Source of the DNA: CAZKMM01 sp964553915
GTDB lineage: Bacteria; RBG-13-61-14; DRUE01
Length of the DNA stretch: 34,535 nucleotides
Direction of reading: 5' to 3'
Assembly (NCBI GenBank): GCA_964553915.1
Contig: CAZKMM010000010.1
Location: 1-34,535, forward strand
Shown here in pieces: positions 15,964 to 24,912 of this stretch. Made by a program: the position numbers and the translations under genes. Under the pieces are notes generated by a model, which was given only the letters and a program-made list of their open reading frames with translations, had not been told where the DNA came from and ran no database searches. Within the stretch, counting starts at the first letter, position 1. The number at the start of each line of letters is the position of its first letter.

Positions 15964-17394
15964 TTATTCAAAGATACCCAATCCCAGATGTTTATCAATC
16001 TCAAATACTAACAGGATAAAAACCAGAATCGGAGTAATATAGCGAATCAGAAAATGCCAGATTTTATAAAACCTCTCACTGCCCTTCCCTTCTAAAAACT
16101 GCCTCTTTTTTTCCACCTTATCCATAAACCAGCCCAGGAAAAAAGCAATAAAAAACCCCCCAATGGGAAGAAGATAATTGGTAGCAAGCAAGTCCAGAGA
16201 ATCCAGAACTGGCATTGGATTGCCATCTTTATCTCTAAAAATATGCACACCTTTTAAAAGGTTATAGCTCAGGGCAGAAAAAATACCTAAAAGATAAATT
16301 CCCATCCCACCGAGCAAGGTTGCCCATCTTCGGCTCAGCTTCAGGTCATCAATGAAAAAAGCGGTTACTACTTCCAGAAGGCTGATGGCACTGGTCAAGG
16401 CCGCAAAGGCGAGGAGTAAAAAGAAGCAGATTGCTAAAACCCTTCCTACTCCTCCCATCTGGACAAACGCCAAAGGCAGAACCATAAAAGTAAGACCAGG
16501 ACCCTGTGCTGGCTCCAGCTTATTAGCGAATAAAATTGTATAAATGGCAATTCCCGCCACCAGAGCAATCAAGGTATCAAGAAAAACTATCATTGTGCAA
16601 GCCCGGCTGATTCTCACCTCATCCCCAAGATAACTGCCATAGGTAATCATTGCTCCCATTCCCAGACTCAAAGAAAAAAACGCCTGCCCCATTGCTTCCA
16701 TCATCGGTCGGGGTGTGAACTCACCGCTTTTAGTCAGAACCAGTTTTTTCCAGTCCGGCTCAAATAAGAATCTTAAAGCTCCCACCGCATCTCCCCGCAC
16801 CAAGCCGTAAACCAAAAGAATCAGCAGACTGAGAAAAAGCAGGGGCATTAAAATCTCTATCCATCTTTCCAGACCTTCTTTAATCCCAAAAATCACAATC
16901 CCGATAGTCGCTCCCATAAAAATACTGTGCCAGGTAAGCTGACGAGCCGGGTCAGAGATCATTTGATTGAAGGCAGAAATAATTTCATCCCTGCCCTTCC
17001 CGGCAAAATCATTGGTGACAAATTTGGCAAAATAATCCAAAGTCCAGCCCGCAACCACGCTGTAATAAGACAAAATCACAAACCCGCTAAAAATTCCCAA
17101 AAAACCTACCAGAGTCCAGAATTTATTCCCCTGAGAAAGAGTTTTAAAGGCTCCGACCGGATTCTTCCTGGCACTTCTTCCAATTACCACCTCCGCAACT
17201 AACAAAGGATATCCCACCACTAAAACACAGCCCAGATAAAAAAGAACAAATGCCCCTCCCCCGTAAGTGCCAGTGATATAAGGAAATCTCCAGACATTGC
17301 CCAAACCAATGGCACTTCCGGCTGCTGCCAGAATAAACATTAGTCCGCTCGACCAGAGCCCTCTTTTTTCTATTTCTCCTCTGGACTGGCTCAT
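15964..17394 (-). CDS. neurotransmitter:sodium symporter (NSS/SNF) family transporter
   Basis: 476-residue inner-membrane transporter with about twelve hydrophobic segments. The first helix carries GSAIGLGNVWRFPYITGTYG, the broken TM1 that binds Na+ and substrate in LeuT and MhsT. The segment AFFSLSLGMGAMITYGSYL corresponds to TM6. Bacterial members take up amino acids (tryptophan, tyrosine, leucine, alanine) with Na+; the substrate here cannot be read from sequence. The ATG has no Shine-Dalgarno and lies about seven bases from the predicted transcription start. It heads a run with the YfgM-like and BamB-like genes, an odd functional mix that may only share transcription. Confidence 0.93.
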   Translation of the reverse strand: MSQSRGEIEKRGLWSSGLMFILAAAGSAIGLGNVWRFPYITGTYGGGAFVLFYLGCVLVVGYPLLVAEVVIGRSARKNPVGAFKTLSQGNKFWTLVGFLGIFSGFVILSYYSVVAGWTLDYFAKFVTNDFAGKGRDEIISAFNQMISDPARQLTWHSIFMGATIGIVIFGIKEGLERWIEILMPLLFLSLLILLVYGLVRGDAVGALRFLFEPDWKKLVLTKSGEFTPRPMMEAMGQAFFSLSLGMGAMITYGSYLGDEVRISRACTMIVFLDTLIALVAGIAIYTILFANKLEPAQGPGLTFMVLPLAFVQMGGVGRVLAICFFLLLAFAALTSAISLLEVVTAFFIDDLKLSRRWATLLGGMGIYLLGIFSALSYNLLKGVHIFRDKDGNPMPVLDSLDLLATNYLLPIGGFFIAFFLGWFMDKVEKKRQFLEGKGSERFYKIWHFLIRYITPILVFILLVFEIDKHLGLGIFE

Positions 17395-17407
17395 CTTGGT
17401 TTATGGG

Positions 17408-17435
17408 ATTTTATCAAAATTATCTCGGTTTGCAA
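17408..17435 (-). promoter_or_regulatory. putative promoter of the NSS symporter gene
   Basis: Minus strand TTGCAA (17430-17435), 16-base spacer, TAAAAT (17408-17413). The predicted start near 17401 gives a leader of about 6-7 bases without a Shine-Dalgarno. Confidence 0.5.
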
Positions 17436-17469
17436 AACTTTTACCAGAATTTTCAAGAAGAAAACCGGG

Positions 17470-19176
17470 TTATTTTTTTTCTAATCTGCTCCGGGTCAAA
17501 TCCAGGTAAATTCTGGCTTCCTTTAACTCCGGCTCCAGCTCCAGAGCCTTTTTAAGATGAGTTTCTGCCTGCTCAAACGCCCCCCGCATATAAAAAATTT
17601 TCCCCAGCCCCAGATTTGCCCGGGGATTATTCGGCTCCAGCTCAAGCGCCCGAAGATAAGCGGAAAAGCTTAAAGCATAATCTCCTACCCGCTCGCTGGC
17701 AATTCCCAGATTAACCCAGAATTTTGCCACCTGAGGATTTTCCTTAATTGCCTTCTGGTATGATTCTATTGCCTTTTTGTAATCCCCGCTTCTGGCATAG
17801 GCATTACCAAGATTATAATAGGCATAATCCAGGGTCTCTTTAACCAGAGGTGCCCAGACCAGAAGATAAAACATAGCGGTTATTCCCAGAGCTATAGCCA
17901 GATTTCGCCAGTTCTTCCCCTGAAATTCCTGCCACAGAAACTCCAATCCCAGCCCGGCAAAGAGCAAAATCAGGCTGATAATCCCCAGCCGATACCGGGA
18001 AAAAATGTAAAAAGCACTGATGCTCAACCAGTAAATAATTAAAAATCCACCCAGCACCAACCCCTTTCGCCGATACAACCCGATTGTTAACCCTAGCAGT
18101 GCCAGTCCTCCGAGCCAGCCAAAATCCGGCAGGAACCGAAGCAAAAAAGAAAACTCCCGGCGAAAAAGATATATGCTGACATTGTCCGCAATCTCTTTTC
18201 GGTTCCAGAATAAAATCAGCTTCAAGCCCAGCCTCTGGAAAAATAGTCCTGGCTCTGCTTTTATCTCCTTAAAAGCCTCTTTAAACCAGAAACGACTTAT
18301 CTCGCTCGGCTTTAAATCCTTCCTTCCCAGCCTCTTTTCTGCTTCCCGGCGGAAATCATCTTCTTCAAAAAAAGGATTTGCGCGAACAAAATCCGGAGCA
18401 TAATAACTGCCGGTTAAATTTCCCTGATGATTGCCAATATAAAAATTCTGCCCTGCCTGGGAAGTGGTAAGAACCAAATCCCTTCCCACCACCCAGTTGC
18501 GAAGCCCACAGAGGGCAATAATCAAAATTACTCCCAGAGCAAAACCAGAGGATTTCCTGCTCTGCCCGGTTTTGCCGAACCGAAAATATAACCAGGGAAA
18601 AAACCAGAAAAGACCAAGAAGGTAATTATCCCGCACCAGACTGGCAAGCCCGAGAAAAATTCCAGAAAAAAATCCTTTAACCCAGCTGGGAGAGCGAAAG
18701 CTGAGCACAAGAAGATACAGGCTCAAATCAAAAAGAAAAATTCCTAAAAAGGTTTTGATTACTAGTGCCTGATAAAAAATCAAAGGACCATAAATCGCCC
18801 CCAGAAAACCAGCAATAAGACCTGCCCTTCGTGCAAAAACATTCTTTCCAATTCCATAAAGCAAAAGGCAATCCAGTGCTCCCAGAATAATCTGAACCAG
18901 ATAAATCAAAAACAGCCTCCTAGCAAAAAGAGCATAAAATATCGCCAGAAAATAAGGATAAAGCGGGGACTGGTAAAAGACCTTATCTCCCAGCCAATCT
19001 CCCCCGGCAATCCTTTGCGCCCAGAGGTCATAAGCCTGAAGGTCCAAGCCCGGATCAGTTAAAAGCGGACAGTGGCGAACCTCAAAAAGATAAATCAGGC
19101 GGAGAATTAAGCCGAGAAAAAAAATCCCCAAAAGCCAATACCATTCCGAAAAATCTCTTTTGGGTTTTTCAGTCAT
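17470..19176 (-). CDS. GT-C (PMT/ArnT-like) glycosyltransferase with C-terminal TPRs
   Basis: 568 residues from ATG 19176; an upstream ATG at 19212 would lie deep in the preceding gene. The N-terminal about 440 residues form about eleven hydrophobic segments. The first external loop has LLTDPGLDLQAYDLWAQRI and QSPLYPYFLAIFYAL, typical of GT39/GT83 enzymes that transfer a sugar from a polyprenyl-phosphate donor outside the inner membrane. The last about 115 residues are three TPRs: YYNLGNAYARSGDYKKAIES, VNLGIASERVGDYALSFSAY, LGLGKIFYMRGAFEQAETHL. Membrane GT plus C-terminal TPRs recalls the eukaryotic TMTC O-mannosyltransferases. The start overlaps the upstream GT gene by eight bases. Donor and acceptor are unknown. 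Confidence 0.82.
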   Translation of the reverse strand: MTEKPKRDFSEWYWLLGIFFLGLILRLIYLFEVRHCPLLTDPGLDLQAYDLWAQRIAGGDWLGDKVFYQSPLYPYFLAIFYALFARRLFLIYLVQIILGALDCLLLYGIGKNVFARRAGLIAGFLGAIYGPLIFYQALVIKTFLGIFLFDLSLYLLVLSFRSPSWVKGFFSGIFLGLASLVRDNYLLGLFWFFPWLYFRFGKTGQSRKSSGFALGVILIIALCGLRNWVVGRDLVLTTSQAGQNFYIGNHQGNLTGSYYAPDFVRANPFFEEDDFRREAEKRLGRKDLKPSEISRFWFKEAFKEIKAEPGLFFQRLGLKLILFWNRKEIADNVSIYLFRREFSFLLRFLPDFGWLGGLALLGLTIGLYRRKGLVLGGFLIIYWLSISAFYIFSRYRLGIISLILLFAGLGLEFLWQEFQGKNWRNLAIALGITAMFYLLVWAPLVKETLDYAYYNLGNAYARSGDYKKAIESYQKAIKENPQVAKFWVNLGIASERVGDYALSFSAYLRALELEPNNPRANLGLGKIFYMRGAFEQAETHLKKALELEPELKEARIYLDLTRSRLEKK

Positions 19177-20869
19177 TTTTAAATACCCAGATGGAATAAC
19201 CGCATCGGGCAACCGGTTTTTTCTTTAAATAACTTTTAAGAACCGGGGCAGGAATTATTACCGGCTTGCTAAAATTTTTCAAGATTTTTTCCGCTTGATG
19301 ATATAAAAGCGGATAATAAAAATACCCTGCTCCCACCAAAAATTGAACGCTGACCGCACTGTATTTAAGCCTGGGCTCCTCGCCCAGAACCTGATAATCT
19401 ATCCCGTAAAGCTCGGGAAGAATATGTCCAAAATATCCCAGCTCTATTTTCTCAATCTGATTTTTGTCCATAAATTCTTTTAAAGCCGGAAGGTCCTGAC
19501 CCCAGTCCAGATTGGAGTCTAAGAGAACTTTATGCCCGTTTTTAGGACCCCCGCAGTATTGATTGAAATATGAAAGATAATCCGGATAAATCCAGAGCGT
19601 CTCCACAAAAAGCCAGACCAGAAGCAAAATTAAAACCGCCCTTTGAATCTTTGAAGAAAAAGCCATCTCTCCTACTCTGCCCAGAAGAAAAAACCCCAGC
19701 GGAAAAAAAGGAACCAAATAGCGAACTCCAATTTGAAGCTTGTTTTTTAAAGAAAAAAGCAGAAATACCCAGAAAAGAACCGCGAGGATAAAAATCTCTT
19801 CTTTTCTTAAACGAGCCCTTTTCCTGAAAATCCCCAGAGCCAATCCCCAGATAAATAAAACCTGAACTGGCACCGGCACCTTGACCAGAAGCGCTACCAG
19901 AAAATATTTTTTTGAAACTCCCCGATACCATCTCCCAAGAAGATAATTAGCAAATTCTCCCTGCTCCACATTCCGCATCTGAAGGTCCAGCCCGTAAAGA
20001 TAAATCTCAGGAAAGGGCGCAGGAAGCGGAGCAAAAATTTTCTGCACCTTTTTCAGACCCTGGCTGTGAAACTTATACTCAGCGGTTTTCTTAAAAACTC
20101 CTTTAAACCCATAACCGGCACAGATAATCAAAGACATAACCAGCAAAATACCTGCCAGCTCCCCTATTCTTTTCAAAAAATTTTTTCCGCTCTTTTCCTG
20201 AGCAGAAAATATCCAGGCGAGAACCGGTGCCAGAAAATAAAAGGGTAAAATTAAAAGCCCGGTAAATTTTCCCAGCTGAGTCAGTCCAAGAAAGATTCCG
20301 CAAACCAAAGCTTTTAACCAGCCCGGCTTTTTCAGGTATTTTAGAAAAGAAAAAATCGCTAAAAACATAAACCAGCTGAAGCCAATATCCGGAGTGGCAA
20401 TTCTGGTGTGGGCTAAAAGATTCGGGCTCAAGCAAAAAACTATTAAGCTTATCCAGGCTCCTTTTATCCCATAATATCTTCGGGAAAATAAATAAAGGCT
20501 TGCTCCTAAAAGCACACCAAGAAAAATCTCCACCGCCCTTCCCTTTTCAAATAAGTCCAGATAGCTGGTTTTATTCCTGAGCATAAAATCAGTGCCATAA
20601 ATCCAGGGAAGCCAGCCAAATCGAAAAAAACGTGATATATCTTTTTCCAGGGAGGGATTTGCCCGAAGCCAGGAAAGTGCCTGAAGCATTTTGACCAGCG
20701 GAGGATTCTGGGCATAAAGCCGAAAATCCCCGGTCTTCAGGTAATAATAACCAGCCGGCAGATGAGCAAATTCATCAACAGTAATACTCTTTTTTTTCTG
20801 GCTGAAAAAAGCCAGAGAAAAAAACATAGTCAGAGATAAAATTACAAAGATAAACTCTGCTTTTCTCAA
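19169..20869 (-). CDS. GT-C (PMT/ArnT-like) membrane glycosyltransferase
   Basis: 566 residues if translated from TTG 20869; the next ATG (20827) would cut into the first membrane helix, so TTG is preferred. The first external loop carries ITVDEFAHLPAGYYYLKTGD and QNPPLVKMLQALSWL, a pattern of GT39-type polyprenyl-phosphate-sugar transferases with the catalytic Asp-Glu pair. About ten hydrophobic segments follow. A soluble C-terminal part contains LLDSNLDWGQDLPALKEFM, also seen in this family. It overlaps the TPR-fused GT and probably works in the same glycan or protein glycosylation process. No Shine-Dalgarno is visible. Confidence 0.8.
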   Translation of the reverse strand: MRKAEFIFVILSLTMFFSLAFFSQKKKSITVDEFAHLPAGYYYLKTGDFRLYAQNPPLVKMLQALSWLRANPSLEKDISRFFRFGWLPWIYGTDFMLRNKTSYLDLFEKGRAVEIFLGVLLGASLYLFSRRYYGIKGAWISLIVFCLSPNLLAHTRIATPDIGFSWFMFLAIFSFLKYLKKPGWLKALVCGIFLGLTQLGKFTGLLILPFYFLAPVLAWIFSAQEKSGKNFLKRIGELAGILLVMSLIICAGYGFKGVFKKTAEYKFHSQGLKKVQKIFAPLPAPFPEIYLYGLDLQMRNVEQGEFANYLLGRWYRGVSKKYFLVALLVKVPVPVQVLFIWGLALGIFRKRARLRKEEIFILAVLFWVFLLFSLKNKLQIGVRYLVPFFPLGFFLLGRVGEMAFSSKIQRAVLILLLVWLFVETLWIYPDYLSYFNQYCGGPKNGHKVLLDSNLDWGQDLPALKEFMDKNQIEKIELGYFGHILPELYGIDYQVLGEEPRLKYSAVSVQFLVGAGYFYYPLLYHQAEKILKNFSKPVIIPAPVLKSYLKKKPVARCGYSIWVFKND

Positions 20870-20909
20870 GGCAAGATTATTCTATCAAAAGAGTAAAAGG
20901 GAGAAAAAT

Positions 20910-22349
20910 TCAGGATTTGAGTTTTTCTTTTAATTCCTTGAGCATATCCCGAACCTGCTTGAGCTTGGTTTCTATCTCAACCACCATCTGCACCAGCTCT
21001 TGCTTTTCTAATTCTTTAATCATTTCTTGGGTTTCCGGGCTAACCTCTTCCAGAGCAGGTTCTTGCTCAGAAGCAGGCACCACTTCTTCTAATTCTTCAG
21101 GAGCCACTTCTTCCAGCTCCGGGCTGGGCTGGGCTGATTCAAAGATTTCTTCTTCTGCCTGCTCGCTCACTTCTGAAGAAGGAGCTGGTGGTTCAGAAGC
21201 GGGAATCTCCGGTTCAGGTTCAGAAATTGTTTCCAGCTCCGGTGGAGCAAGTTCCTCTACCTCCTCAACCGGCTTGAGCTCTTCTTCCAGCTTGGGAGCA
21301 GGTTCTTCTGCCTGCTCCTCTCCTTCAATAAACCGCATCTGTCCGGGGAAGAATTCCTCCATTTTCTCTTCCCGACTCTCTTGAGGTTTCTGCTCTTCGG
21401 TTTCTTGCTCAGATTGTAAAACCTGGGAAGCTGATGGTGCTTCTTTCCAGAGCTCTTCAGTATCTTCTCCCACCACCTGTTCCTCGGGCTCTTTTTCCAT
21501 CCGGGCTTCTGCTGGTTCCTCCTGGGTACCCAGCTCTTCAGGCGGAGCTGATTCTGAAAGATTTATCTCTGGCACTTCTGTGGGTAGTTCCTCCTCTGGT
21601 TTCTCTGCTTCCTCTTTTTCCTCTGGTTCTTCCAGAGGCACTGGCTCCTCGCTCTCTGCTACTTCTTCCAGGGCTACTGGTTCCTCTGCCTCTGCGGGTT
21701 CTTCCTGCCCGGCAGATTCCTCCACCGGTTCCAGAGCAACCGGCTCCTCTTCTCCTCCCGCCTCCTGTGGTCTGGCAGATTCTTCTGCCATTGGCTCAGG
21801 AGCTTCCTGAACCAAGCCTTCCTCTCCGCCCAGCACCACTGATTCTTCTTCTATTGGCTCCATTTCTCCTTTCTCGTTTTTGCGAAAAGCCTTTTTTACT
21901 GGCTTGACTACTCCCAGAGAAACCTTCTCCGGCAAAGTATGAGCCAGTTCTTCCACCTGACTATCCATTGCTAAAACCAGGCGCACCTTCATTCCAGTGA
22001 TACTTCCCAGTTCCTCTTTCAAATTCTCCCGGTCTGGCTCGGAAATAGCTACAACCAACTCTTCTCCTTCTATCCTTAAAGGCACTGCCATTAGCTTTAG
22101 CCCCTGGTCTTTGCTTAATTTCTTCTTAGCATCCTCGCTGGGAGGCTCTTGATACAAATCCACCAGCTCCATTTCCCACTGCTCTGCCAGAACCTCAAAT
22201 AACTGCTTTTCTTCTATGTATCCCAGTTCCTGAAGAGCTTTACCGAGCCGAATTTTCCACTTCCGCTGATGACTGAGAGCCGCAACCAGTTGAAATTCAC
22301 TGATTATCCCCTTCTCTTCCAGCAGGGCACCTATTTTTTTCCTGGGCAT
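20910..22349 (-). CDS. stand-alone MshEN-domain (c-di-GMP-type) protein with long acidic linker
   Basis: 479 residues with no ATPase domain. The N-terminus has two 24-residue motifs of the MshEN type, residues 5-28 (KIGALLEEKGII... ending LSHQ) and 34-57 (RLGKALQELGYIEEKQL... ending LAEQ), separated by exactly five residues, as in c-di-GMP-binding MshEN domains. The rest of the T2SSE N-domain follows to about residue 150 (LMAVPLRIEGEELVVAISEP). About 260 residues rich in Glu, Pro and Ala then form a probably disordered linker, ending in a coiled coil (EMIKELEKQELVQMVVEIET to the end). GGAGG lies nine bases before ATG. A c-di-GMP-controlled adaptor for the PilB-like motor is my inference. Confidence 0.75.
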   Translation of the reverse strand: MPRKKIGALLEEKGIISEFQLVAALSHQRKWKIRLGKALQELGYIEEKQLFEVLAEQWEMELVDLYQEPPSEDAKKKLSKDQGLKLMAVPLRIEGEELVVAISEPDRENLKEELGSITGMKVRLVLAMDSQVEELAHTLPEKVSLGVVKPVKKAFRKNEKGEMEPIEEESVVLGGEEGLVQEAPEPMAEESARPQEAGGEEEPVALEPVEESAGQEEPAEAEEPVALEEVAESEEPVPLEEPEEKEEAEKPEEELPTEVPEINLSESAPPEELGTQEEPAEARMEKEPEEQVVGEDTEELWKEAPSASQVLQSEQETEEQKPQESREEKMEEFFPGQMRFIEGEEQAEEPAPKLEEELKPVEEVEELAPPELETISEPEPEIPASEPPAPSSEVSEQAEEEIFESAQPSPELEEVAPEELEEVVPASEQEPALEEVSPETQEMIKELEKQELVQMVVEIETKLKQVRDMLKELKEKLKS

Positions 22350-22379
22350 AAGTTCCCGCCTCCTTCTTCCTTGACAGAT

Positions 22380-22409
22380 ATTTTAACATTATTTTTCTGA
22401 AAATGACAA
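22380..22409 (-). promoter_or_regulatory. putative promoter of the MshEN-domain gene
   Basis: Minus strand TTGTCA (22404-22409), 18-base spacer, TAAAAT (22380-22385). Predicted start near 22373, leader of about 24 bases containing the Shine-Dalgarno. Confidence 0.5.
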
Positions 22410-22444
22410 TTTTTGAAAACAAACCGAACGGGTAAAATAAAAGG

Positions 22445-23107
22445 ATGGGGAAAAAAACCCGGATTGAGGAGTTATACCAGGAGAGCTTTCGCCAGCTTCT
22501 TCATCTGGCAACTTTTCTGTTCATTATTCCTCTGCGATGGTTCTCTTACCGATATGCGGTCTGGTTTGGGATTATTTCTTTCTTCTGGAACTGGAAGGTT
22601 ATGCCCGGGTATTTTCCAGATGCCTTTCGTAGTGAGGAGCAGGCTCGGAGAATTTCTCCAGGGATGCTCTGGTATTCGGTTTCGGTCTTGCTTTTGGGGC
22701 TATGTTTTCCGCTTCCGGTTCTGGCAGGAGCCTGGGCGGTTTTGAGTATTTCTGACTCTCTTGCCACTTTGTTCGGAAAGTTCCTGGGAAAAAAATCTCT
22801 TTTCTGGAATCGCGCAAAAACCTGGCTGGGATTTTTGGTTTATTTTTTTAGTGCCGGGATATCTGGCTGGGCTTTTTTTCTCTTCACTCGGGCAAATGTG
22901 GAAGCATCCAGTTCCTTCTGGTTCCAGGCAGAAAGTCTGGGGAAGATGATGGCAGTTTCTCCTCTGCCTCTTTTAGGAATCTCTTTCCTTTCCGGACTTG
23001 CCGGGGCTTTGATGGAAAGCCTGCCTTTTTCCCGAATCAATGACAACCTTACCTCTCCTTTGGTCTATGCTCTAATAATGACCCTTATGGTTGTTATGTT
23101 GAATTAA
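22445..23107 (+). CDS. polyprenol/dolichol-kinase-like (SEC59 family) membrane protein
   Basis: 220 residues with about six hydrophobic segments. The segment SISDSLATLFGKFLGKKSLF followed by KTWLGF, and near the C-terminus MESLPFSRINDNLTSPLV, match the cytidylyl-transferase/SEC59 fold of dolichol, phytol and other polyprenol kinases (D-x-x-A...G...G ... ESLP..DN.t.P). Such an enzyme would phosphorylate a polyprenol with CTP. That fits the neighbouring GT-C enzymes that use polyprenyl-phosphate sugars; this link is inferred. A -10-like TAAAAT (22433-22438) puts initiation near the ATG itself, but its -35 is weak. The gene is two bases upstream of the lipoprotein gene and divergent from the MshEN gene. 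Confidence 0.7.
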   Translation: MGKKTRIEELYQESFRQLLHLATFLFIIPLRWFSYRYAVWFGIISFFWNWKVMPGYFPDAFRSEEQARRISPGMLWYSVSVLLLGLCFPLPVLAGAWAVLSISDSLATLFGKFLGKKSLFWNRAKTWLGFLVYFFSAGISGWAFFLFTRANVEASSSFWFQAESLGKMMAVSPLPLLGISFLSGLAGALMESLPFSRINDNLTSPLVYALIMTLMVVMLN

Positions 23108-23109
23108 TT

Positions 23110-24912
23110 ATGATAAATTTTTTCAAAATGAAAAAAACTCTCTGGTTTGCCATCCTGCTGGGTCTGGGACTTTTTCTCTCCTGCGAGCAGGAAAAAAAAT
23201 TAACTCTCCAGGAGCAGGTTTTTCAATTTCCTTCTTTTGAGACAATTCCTGCTCTGGCAAAATACAATCCGGGCTTGAAATATTTTCGGGCAAGAATTGG
23301 ACATCAAGAGCGTGAAGCGGTTGCATATCAGCCTTTTTCCCGGCTGAGTCTGGGAGAAATAAAAGGAGAGCGGATGAGATTTTTCCTCGGGGTTATCCCG
23401 CAATATTTTGCCCGGCATTCTGAGCCCATTTCTTATCAGGTCTGGCTGGAGCAGGGAGAGAAAAAGGAAACCATTTTCAAAGGAGAAATTGCTCCTTCCT
23501 CCAATGCCCATTGGAAAAAGATTGAGCTGGAGCTTGCAGAAAAAAAGGGCGAGCTGTTCTTTTCTGCGGAGGTGAAGGACTGGGGTCTGTTTCTCACAGC
23601 TCCCAGATACCTGAGCCAGACTCCGCCAGAAAAGCCGAATATAATCTTCATTTTGATTGATGCTCTTCGGGCCGACCATCTTGGTTGCTATGGCTATCCT
23701 CTTCCCACCAGCCCGGACTTAGATGAACTGGCACGCTCTGGAGCTCTTTTCCTTAATGCCTATACCGCTTCTCCTTTTACCGTGACCAGTCTTGCCAGTA
23801 TTTTTACCGGCTTGTATCCCTGGGAGCATCGGGTAATTTTTGCCTATGACCTTCATTTAAAAGAAAGCTTTCTAACTCTGGCAGAGGTTCTGCAAAAAGC
23901 AGGATATCAGACCGCCGGTTTTAGTGCGGTTTATTTTCTTCCTACCAGTCTGGGGTTGAGCCAGGGCTTTGAGCTTTCTAATGAGAGCTGTGCTTCCAGC
24001 TTCTTCTTTGGTGATGCTCAATGCTTGACCGAACAGGTAATAAAATGGCTGGAGCAGGAGGCAAGCCCGCCCTTCTTTCTTTATATCCATTATGTCTCCA
24101 CCCATGCTCCATATCGGGCACCTGAGTTTTATCAAAAGCTTTTCAGTGCGGGAATTAAAAAACCCGGAGGCGAGGTTGGAAAAGGAGAAATTTTGCGTTT
24201 CGGCAAACATCGGCGCTGGTATCAGCTCCCTCGCTCCCCCACAGAGCAGGAATTAAAATGGCTTATCTCTCAGTATGACGGCGAGATTCGTTATGCCAAT
24301 GACCAGATTGCCCGGCTCCTTGAATACCTGCGGAGAAAAGGAATTTATCAAAAAAGCCTCATTTTGGTCATCGCGGACCACGGCGAGGCTTTTTTTGAGC
24401 ATAAAAAAATGGACCATACTGAGGAGCTTCACCGCTCAGTGGCGCGGATTCCTTTGATTCTTACTGGACCGGGAATTCCTGCTGGAAAAAGAATTACTCA
24501 GGTGGTTCGGAGCATAGATTTTGCTCCGACTATTCTGGAATACCTGGGCATTTCTGGTTTGTCGCAGATTTCGGGCAAGAGCTTTCTTTCCTTACTCAAA
24601 AAAGAAAAAATTGAATCTCGTTCTGCCCTCTCGGTCAGGTTCTTGAACCGCAAGAAATTTCAAATCAGCCTGGTCAAATATCCTTATCATTTTTTGCTCT
24701 ACTTTCCTAAAAAGAAAAACATAGAACTTTACCGAATTGACCGGGACCCACAGGAAAAAAATAATCTTGCCCCAACAAATCCAGAATTAGTAGAAAAATT
24801 ACTAAGCCTGGTCCCGGGCTATCAAACCGTGCTTTTAGGCAAAAAACCCGCTCCGGGCAAATATGACCAAGAGACCATCCGCCGGCTGAAAAGCCTGGGC
24901 TATATGGAATAA
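23110..24912 (+). CDS. sulfatase-fold (alkaline-phosphatase superfamily) lipoprotein
   Basis: 600 residues; a second in-frame ATG at 23128 is also possible. A lipoprotein signal ends LFLSC (Cys about residue 25), so it is probably lipid-anchored on the periplasmic side. After a beta-rich region of about 150 residues comes the sulfatase-type core: PNIIFILIDALRADHLGCYG (metal Asp), ASPFTVTSLASIFTGLYPWE (nucleophile region), HYVSTHAPY and IADHGEAFFEHKKMDHTEE. As in the protein at 6307-8307, a Thr stands where formylglycine sulfatases have Cys/Ser and the following Pro and Arg are absent. A phosphatase or phospho-transferase role is as likely as sulfatase. The C-terminus is LKSLGYME. Its stop codon abuts the metF stop. 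Confidence 0.82.
   Translation: MINFFKMKKTLWFAILLGLGLFLSCEQEKKLTLQEQVFQFPSFETIPALAKYNPGLKYFRARIGHQEREAVAYQPFSRLSLGEIKGERMRFFLGVIPQYFARHSEPISYQVWLEQGEKKETIFKGEIAPSSNAHWKKIELELAEKKGELFFSAEVKDWGLFLTAPRYLSQTPPEKPNIIFILIDALRADHLGCYGYPLPTSPDLDELARSGALFLNAYTASPFTVTSLASIFTGLYPWEHRVIFAYDLHLKESFLTLAEVLQKAGYQTAGFSAVYFLPTSLGLSQGFELSNESCASSFFFGDAQCLTEQVIKWLEQEASPPFFLYIHYVSTHAPYRAPEFYQKLFSAGIKKPGGEVGKGEILRFGKHRRWYQLPRSPTEQELKWLISQYDGEIRYANDQIARLLEYLRRKGIYQKSLILVIADHGEAFFEHKKMDHTEELHRSVARIPLILTGPGIPAGKRITQVVRSIDFAPTILEYLGISGLSQISGKSFLSLLKKEKIESRSALSVRFLNRKKFQISLVKYPYHFLLYFPKKKNIELYRIDRDPQEKNNLAPTNPELVEKLLSLVPGYQTVLLGKKPAPGKYDQETIRRLKSLGYME

Noticed and set aside
20917..21907. Plus-strand frames rich in Ser or Leu/Pro opposite the MshEN gene
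   Set aside because: They mirror the Glu/Pro-rich linker of the minus-strand gene and have no start signal or family features.
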